From Paenibacillus_G filicis (GTDB lineage Bacteria; Bacillota; Bacilli; Paenibacillales; NBRC-103111), in NCBI RefSeq assembly GCF_038070315.1, contig NZ_JBBPCC010000019.1:93495-157494 (forward strand): a stretch of 64,000 nt of DNA. The letters are read 5' to 3'. Under the pieces are notes generated by a model. That model was not told the DNA's origin. It worked only from the letters and a program-made list of their open reading frames with translations, and made no database searches. Positions 59,773 through 64,000 of this stretch are shown here, piece after piece (position 1 is the first letter of the stretch; the number at the start of each line of letters is the position of its first letter). A program made the translations under genes and the position numbers.

Positions 59773-60490
59773 ACGAGGCCCCCTCCGGCAGCTTCAGCTC
59801 CCGGCCGATCTGAAGCTTTCGCAGTTCAGCATCGCTGATCCCGTTGAGCTCCTGGATCTCTCGGTACCTCGCTCCGCTCCCCAGCATCTTGGCCGCAACC
59901 GCCCACAGGCTGTCACCCTGCACCATGGTGTAGCTGTCCGGTGGAACTCGGTCATTGGCCCGTGTCGGCTCGGCCTCTTCGACCACGGTCCCCCCCTGCT
60001 GCGGGTCGAGGACGATATTGACCTTTTTGGCTGCGTAGAATTCGTATTGCTTGAGGGACAACTCATACTCCACGTCACCGGAGCTTGCCGCCGTCTCCTT
60101 CCAGTCGAAGCGCTCGATGCTGACCGGGGAGTTCAGTTGAATACCCGTTAAGGCTCCGTCGATCAGCTCGGTCTGGCCGCCCGTGACGACGATACGAATC
60201 GGACGCTTGCTCCGCATCCATTCGGTCAGGCGGTCCACATACCACAGCGAAGGCCGCAGTTCTTCCTCCCTCACCTGTACAAAAGGATAAGCTGCAGCCG
60301 GGAAGATCCCGGAAAAGCTGATCTCTCGAAGCTTGGGCGTCTGGATGGCGTTGATTTCACCGAGACCGACGATATTGTACGTCTGGCCTTCTCCCCCCTG
60401 CTTGATCTCCAGTGACTCGGGGTTAACCGGCAGCCGGAACCAGGACTCCGCATTATTCCAGCCTAGATAAATCCCATAGGGTACCTTCAC
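59765..60490 (-). CDS. xkdP: Prophage LysM tail protein XkdP
   Basis: A 241-residue tail protein with an N-terminal domain (WFRLPVNPESLEIKQGGEG) and a C-terminal LysM module (about 188-236, YTMVQGDSLWAVAAKMLG) that binds peptidoglycan. It connects tape measure and hub genes by short overlaps on both sides. Confidence 0.87.
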   Translation of the reverse strand: MKVPYGIYLGWNNAESWFRLPVNPESLEIKQGGEGQTYNIVGLGEINAIQTPKLREISFSGIFPAAAYPFVQVREEELRPSLWYVDRLTEWMRSKRPIRIVVTGGQTELIDGALTGIQLNSPVSIERFDWKETAASSGDVEYELSLKQYEFYAAKKVNIVLDPQQGGTVVEEAEPTRANDRVPPDSYTMVQGDSLWAVAAKMLGSGARYREIQELNGISDAELRKLQIGRELKLPEGASYV

Positions 60491-62598
60491 GCGTACACCC
60501 CTCCCGCTGTCCGAGTAAACTCGTCTTGGAGTGAATCGGTGATTTTGCGGACCAGTTCATCGATATCCGCCGTGTTCTTGATGTCCCCTGTCTCCACCTG
60601 CACCGTAGGCGTCAGCGTGACGAAGTTCTGGATGGACTGGATATCTGCGAGCTCCCTCATCAGCTTGAGGTCTTCATTGGAGATGTCGATTTCGCCGCCA
60701 ACCTTGACATTGTCCTTAATTTTTCCAACTTCGTCGACACGATTAATTTTGGCACTCTTACTCCATCCAGAAGTATCAGGGACCTTCTCAGAGTCTATAT
60801 TTCCAGCATTTACCATGATATCTGATACTACGTTAAATCCGTTATTGAATGCATCCATTGTATTCATCTGCTTCATCTTCCGGTCGGAGAAATCCTTTAC
60901 TCCGTCTGGCTTATCCGGCGGTTCCAACTTAGGCAGCACTGAACTTAAATCACCAATAATTTTAAAGTCACTTCCAAAAACCGAATTTATCTTCTCAATG
61001 ATCCAATTAATTCCTTTAACCGTACTTAGGACCATATTCAAGTAGTATCCCTGCATATTGGTGAATAGATCGTAAAACAACTTTTTGACTGCATAGAGAG
61101 GTTCGTTGAACACATTCGAAAGAAACTCCGCTACAGCAACGATAATATTCCACAAATAGCCAAACGTATTGTAAAGGGATGCGAAAAAGGCGTAAAACAC
61201 GCCAGTTACATATCCGACCACCTGTTCTGCGGATATCCCAAACATGCTAAGCACCTCCAGCAGTAAAAAAATGCCGGCGGCAATAGCCAGAATGGGCCAC
61301 ATCCCTGCTAACCACGATACTAACCAGATCACCGCAATAGCAGTGATTGTTAACCCAATAGCTGTAAGAATATTTTGAAAGGTCGACCAATGATTATTAA
61401 TCCAATCCATGATCGTTCCTGCCATCTGGGCAAAATAATTTAAAGCTCCTCCAAGAATCCCGAACCAGCCTTGAATTCGATTGCTATCAAACAAGTCATT
61501 AATCTGTACAAGCAGTGGTTGAAGAGCATCCAAAGCCATAGTGCCTGCATCTGCCAGCGACTGTTTTCCCTTGGTCTGCAGATCATTGAACAGTGTAAAC
61601 GGGCTATTCCCCGTATCTTTGGCCGTCTCTTCTGTAATTCCTCGCTCTTTGAACAGCTTGTCCATCGCTTCAGTAAAACCCTTCATATCTCCATTCTTAC
61701 CAAGATCCCCAAGCTTCATATTTTTCATTTCCGCTTCCAGAAAGCCGTAATCCTTGGAAAGCGCAGAGACATCACCATTTAATGCGGCACTAATAGCCGC
61801 CATGGCTTGTGGAAATCCTTTATCATTCACATCAAAGGTATTTAACTGGGAAGCAAAATCATTTAATTGCTTCATTTCACTTGTATTGCGAGCACGGTCA
61901 AATATGGATAGGGTTCCCTTCAGATACTCCGAGACATCTTCTCCACTATCAACAGCATCAGCTTTGAATTTTAAAAACAGATCGGTACCCGTCTTCTTAT
62001 CGCCAGTGCGTGCGATAAACATTTGCTTAAGCTGATCTTGCTCCATAGCACCTTTTAATGCAGTTTTTCCCAGATCAACGATAGGTTGAAAATTAAGCTC
62101 CATTTCCCCTGCTTTTTCGGCGAATTTTTTTCCCAAGACTATGAATTGAGCAGAAATGAACTTTACAGCCTCTAACATGCTTTCTTTCATACGATTGATC
62201 GCCGGCTTTAGCGTATTCGCAGCTTTCTTTAGCGAGTTTCCCAATTGATCAATTAATTGTTTTCCCCAATCCGCTACTTGTTGATGAAATGGAAGCTTGG
62301 TTTTATCGTTGTCGGGTCCTGCGGGTAACGCCAGCTGTGGCCCTGCAGGAAGTGCCAATACCTCAGGTGTTACATCAATTGGCTCATTGCCCCGATTCCC
62401 AAATGGATGGGATGAACTCATAATTACGATGATCTGCTGGACTACATCAGGTACATCAACCTGGATAGCCACCTGGGCTTGAAGAGCTACATCAAACCGA
62501 GCAACAACCGAAAAGAGGTTCTTGCCTGATTTGGAGGACATCCCCATGCTGGATGAGGACAGTTGAAACATCCGCATACTTGAAGAAAATGTAGCCAT
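60487..62598 (-). CDS. xkdO: Prophage tail tape measure protein (XkdO-like)
   Basis: A 703-residue protein that sets tail length. The N-terminal part is amphipathic helix, and the centre contains hydrophobic helices (TAIGLTITAIAVIWLVSWLAG, ILAIAAGIFLLLEVL) expected to enter the host membrane. The C-terminus is helical. It starts at ATG 62596-62598 (MATFSSSMRMF) about 8 nt after GGAGGAAAG, rather than at the upstream frame start. The central 60.6-62.5 kb DNA is AT-richer than its neighbours. It is short for a PBSX tape measure, so the tail may be short or the protein trimmed. Confidence 0.82.
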   Translation of the reverse strand: MATFSSSMRMFQLSSSSMGMSSKSGKNLFSVVARFDVALQAQVAIQVDVPDVVQQIIVIMSSSHPFGNRGNEPIDVTPEVLALPAGPQLALPAGPDNDKTKLPFHQQVADWGKQLIDQLGNSLKKAANTLKPAINRMKESMLEAVKFISAQFIVLGKKFAEKAGEMELNFQPIVDLGKTALKGAMEQDQLKQMFIARTGDKKTGTDLFLKFKADAVDSGEDVSEYLKGTLSIFDRARNTSEMKQLNDFASQLNTFDVNDKGFPQAMAAISAALNGDVSALSKDYGFLEAEMKNMKLGDLGKNGDMKGFTEAMDKLFKERGITEETAKDTGNSPFTLFNDLQTKGKQSLADAGTMALDALQPLLVQINDLFDSNRIQGWFGILGGALNYFAQMAGTIMDWINNHWSTFQNILTAIGLTITAIAVIWLVSWLAGMWPILAIAAGIFLLLEVLSMFGISAEQVVGYVTGVFYAFFASLYNTFGYLWNIIVAVAEFLSNVFNEPLYAVKKLFYDLFTNMQGYYLNMVLSTVKGINWIIEKINSVFGSDFKIIGDLSSVLPKLEPPDKPDGVKDFSDRKMKQMNTMDAFNNGFNVVSDIMVNAGNIDSEKVPDTSGWSKSAKINRVDEVGKIKDNVKVGGEIDISNEDLKLMRELADIQSIQNFVTLTPTVQVETGDIKNTADIDELVRKITDSLQDEFTRTAGGVYA

Positions 62599-62670
62599 CC
62601 TTCTTTCCTCCTTCCCCGCCATCCCCTTGCCCCGGCTCGGCTTACCCAGCATCCGGCACTCGGGTTGGCA

Positions 62671-63266
62671 CTATTTTCTCCTCGTCCTTGCCCGCTCCCG
62701 CTTCTCAGACTCGACGCGGATGTCGATCATCGCGAAGATCGCGGCCTGCTCGCGCCTGGACATGGCCATCAGATCATGGGGCAGAATATGGAGCTCGTGG
62801 AGGGCGTAGTAGGCGTAGTTGGCCAAACCGTCGCCCTCGTTGATTAGTTTTTTACTTCGTCCACCAGCTCGCTCATGTCTTGGTCGAAGCCGTTAAGCTC
62901 CTGCACGCGTTGGATGAGCGCAGTGTATTCGCCGGGCAGCAGCATCTTGCGGAGCAGCGTCTCGGCGCCCATGACGCCATAAGACTTCTGCAGCTCGGCA
63001 TCGCGGAGGCGGGGGAAGACGACGCTGGCTACGGCGAGCCGGGCCATATATTCCTCGGGGCTCGTCTCCGTCGTGTACGAGCCGTTCTTGCCCTTGATCC
63101 GGCGGGTAGCCGCCTTGCGGCAGTCCTCGTTCTCCGCCTCGGTCATACTGCGCAGCTGCCAAGGGACGGGCTTGCCTTCCTTGTCCTTGAAGCGTTCGGA
63201 GACGACGTAGTCCTCCGTCACCTCGCCGATTACATTTTGTGCGAAAAATACCGTTAAATCGCTCAT
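62671..63266 (-). CDS. Tail assembly chaperone, frameshifted long form (G-T type)
   Basis: The 0-frame XkdN product ends at TAA 62844-62846. In the -1 frame the sequence stays open from the slippery site and reads NEGDGLANYAYYALHELHILPHD then REQAAIFAMIDIRVESEKRERA, ending at TAG 62671. This downstream piece has no start codon or ribosome binding site of its own and has normal coding composition. It fits the T domain of G-T chaperones made by -1 frameshifting in many long-tailed phages (as in lambda), where it links tail tube and tape measure during assembly. Confidence 0.8.
62844..63266 (-). CDS. xkdN: Phage tail assembly chaperone XkdN (short form)
   Basis: A 140-residue cytoplasmic chaperone. 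MSDLTVFFAQNVIGEVTEDYVVSERFKDK at the start and EELxxLRxRTxTE-like NEDCRKAATRRIKGK match XkdN, followed by MARLAVASVVFPRLRDAELQ. GAAAGGCAGG precedes the ATG at 63264-63266. It lies between tube (xkdM) and tape measure as expected. The 63267-63424 gap before it holds only a GGGCTGATCGGCC-type hairpin. Confidence 0.87.
   Translation of the reverse strand: MSDLTVFFAQNVIGEVTEDYVVSERFKDKEGKPVPWQLRSMTEAENEDCRKAATRRIKGKNGSYTTETSPEEYMARLAVASVVFPRLRDAELQKSYGVMGAETLLRKMLLPGEYTALIQRVQELNGFDQDMSELVDEVKN
62847..62853 (-). other. -1 ribosomal frameshift slippery heptamer A AAA AAC
   Basis: On the minus strand the 0-frame codons GTA AAA AAC TAA contain A AAA AAC directly before the stop. Slipping back one base gives AAA AAA and continues into the open downstream frame. 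Confidence 0.82.
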
Positions 63267-63424
63267 ATTTGCCTGCCTTTCTTCCTCATGGAATCGAAAT
63301 GATGAATCACGGAGCTGAGACGCATCTCGGATGTCCAGACTCGAACGCTACGCACGGCACCCAGCCCCGTCTGTTGCCATACTTACACGCAGAGGCAGCT
63401 TCGGCCGATAAGGGCCGATCAGCC

Positions 63425-63868
63425 CTAGCCCTGCAATTGCGGAGCTGTGAACGAATTCAGCACCTCGACATCCTCGAAGGTGAACGCGATCTCTTCCTCC
63501 AGCGCCTCCGCCTCGGTGTCCAGGGAAGCCATGATGACGCTATCCAGGTTCACACCCTTCACGACGACGGTCTGGTTGCCGATGTTCGAAGCCGGCGATT
63601 CGTTGACGACCATGATGTCGAAGTACGTATCGACGCCAGTCTTGATGTAGCCGAGCATTAGCTCGCGGAACTTGGAGGTCACGTAGTAGATGGTCATACT
63701 GCCGGAGCCTTTCCAGCCCTTGGCCTTATGCTGCGTGCCCCGGCGGCCGAGCGTCTTGATCTCCGCCTTTTCTTTCTCCACCTTGGCTTCGAGCTTCTTC
63801 ACATAGAACATCTCGAACACTTGCCCGCCGATCGTGGCGTAAGCGCGGCCTTCTTGCCCGCTGATCGT
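63425..63868 (-). CDS. xkdM: Phage tail tube protein XkdM, without a recognisable start codon
   Basis: Core tail tube protein. From the frame AKNTISGQEGRAYATIGGQVFEMFYVKKLEAKVEK onward it aligns with what I recall of B. subtilis XkdM (AQNTISGKEGR..., EANVEK), and TSKFRELMLGYIKTGVDTYF, EALEEEIAFTFEDVEVL complete the match. AGGAGG lies at 63877-63882, and 8 nt on comes ACG (63866-63868). No ATG, GTG or TTG occurs between the in-frame TAG at 63881 and a GTG at 63820 that would delete the conserved start. The span given is that from ACG, which is only a placeholder for the true start. Confidence 0.7.
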   Translation of the reverse strand, partial: TISGQEGRAYATIGGQVFEMFYVKKLEAKVEKEKAEIKTLGRRGTQHKAKGWKGSGSMTIYYVTSKFRELMLGYIKTGVDTYFDIMVVNESPASNIGNQTVVVKGVNLDSVIMASLDTEAEALEEEIAFTFEDVEVLNSFTAPQLQG

Positions 63869-63883
63869 GTTTTTTGCCTCCTA

Positions 63884-64000
63884 AAATTTTCTGTTAAGAA
63901 ATGATGCGGAAACCCAACGTTATCAACAATTTTTCGCCTGTGTATTACGGCGGTTTAAGATTGTTTATGCTATAAAAATGGTCAAAAAAATGGTCAAAAT
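63884..64000. other. AT-rich sequence upstream of xkdM, possible junction
   Basis: About 115 nt of AT-rich sequence at the right edge. It contains a tandem ATGGTCAAAA near 63980-64000 and no frame resembling XkdK (sheath), the gene expected upstream of xkdM. It could be an attachment or insertion junction, or simply a long intergenic stretch; the window ends here. Confidence 0.4.

Noticed and set aside
1..64000. CRISPR arrays, tRNA or rRNA genes, IS elements
   Set aside because: None seen by eye: no spaced direct repeats, no cloverleaf or rRNA-like stretches, no transposase-like protein.

Overview
The window looks like chromosome from a Paenibacillus-type firmicute. The G+C content is moderate to high, nearly every gene has a strong AGGAGG-type ribosome binding site with ATG, GTG or TTG starts, and the gene families are typical of that group: a Tgl transglutaminase, a LysM-GH18 spore-cortex-type hydrolase, an LplB/LplC-like sugar ABC system with a membrane-bound AraC regulator, HPr kinase, and a PBSX-type phage tail cluster. 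This assignment is inference from gene content; no rRNA or tRNA gene was found to anchor it.

Layout. 1-16.2 kb: housekeeping and envelope genes, mostly on the minus strand. They are the N-terminus of Tgl, an HD-domain dGTPase, an LTA-synthase-like sulfatase, a very large transporter/HEAT/double cyclic-nucleotide-domain fusion, an ABC-F ATPase with a possible attenuator, a small Hanks-type kinase, a two-gene GPH transporter/ChbG-like deacetylase operon, a TRM11-like RNA methyltransferase, and a PAP2 phosphatase. 16.2-26 kb: a MEDS-domain histidine kinase, an orphan siderophore-type ATPase under two Fur boxes, an HtrA-like protease with a long repeat tail, a divergent ClpP, an ArsR-type regulator with a doubtful partner, small membrane and soluble proteins, a polysaccharide deacetylase and a ferritin. 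26-33 kb: a secreted protein of ten Ig-like (Big_2) repeats, a LysM-GH18 hydrolase, an alpha/beta hydrolase and a beta-lactamase-fold serine hydrolase.

33-46 kb is a carbohydrate region. A GH2 beta-galactosidase, an aldo/keto reductase and a Gfo/Idh/MocA dehydrogenase face a divergent AraC regulator. Next come two permeases, a lipoprotein binding protein and a membrane-anchored AraC sensor-regulator. The first permease appears to lack a canonical start codon. 46-50 kb holds an NADH oxidase with three Rex/Fnr-like operators, a broken MOSC gene, a Crp/Fnr-type regulator followed by a DUF2892 protein, and a divergent HPr-kinase paralogue.

51-64 kb, all on the minus strand, is the tail, fibre and lysis part of a PBSX-like (contractile tail) prophage or tailocin: XkdM, XkdN with a -1 frameshift extension, tape measure, XkdP, Q, R, S, T, an extra repeat-rich fibre, XkdU, a second fibre with an AT-rich C-terminal half, two small accessory proteins, XhlA, a holin-like protein and a glucosaminidase endolysin. 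The right edge, upstream of xkdM, is AT-rich and does not read as the sheath gene expected there, so it may be an insertion or attachment junction. The strongest unusual signals are the frameshift site, the two genes without canonical starts, the operator cluster before nox, the modular fusion transporter and the fibre architecture. No CRISPR array or recognisable defence island was seen, and nothing here can be claimed as a wholly new system from sequence alone.
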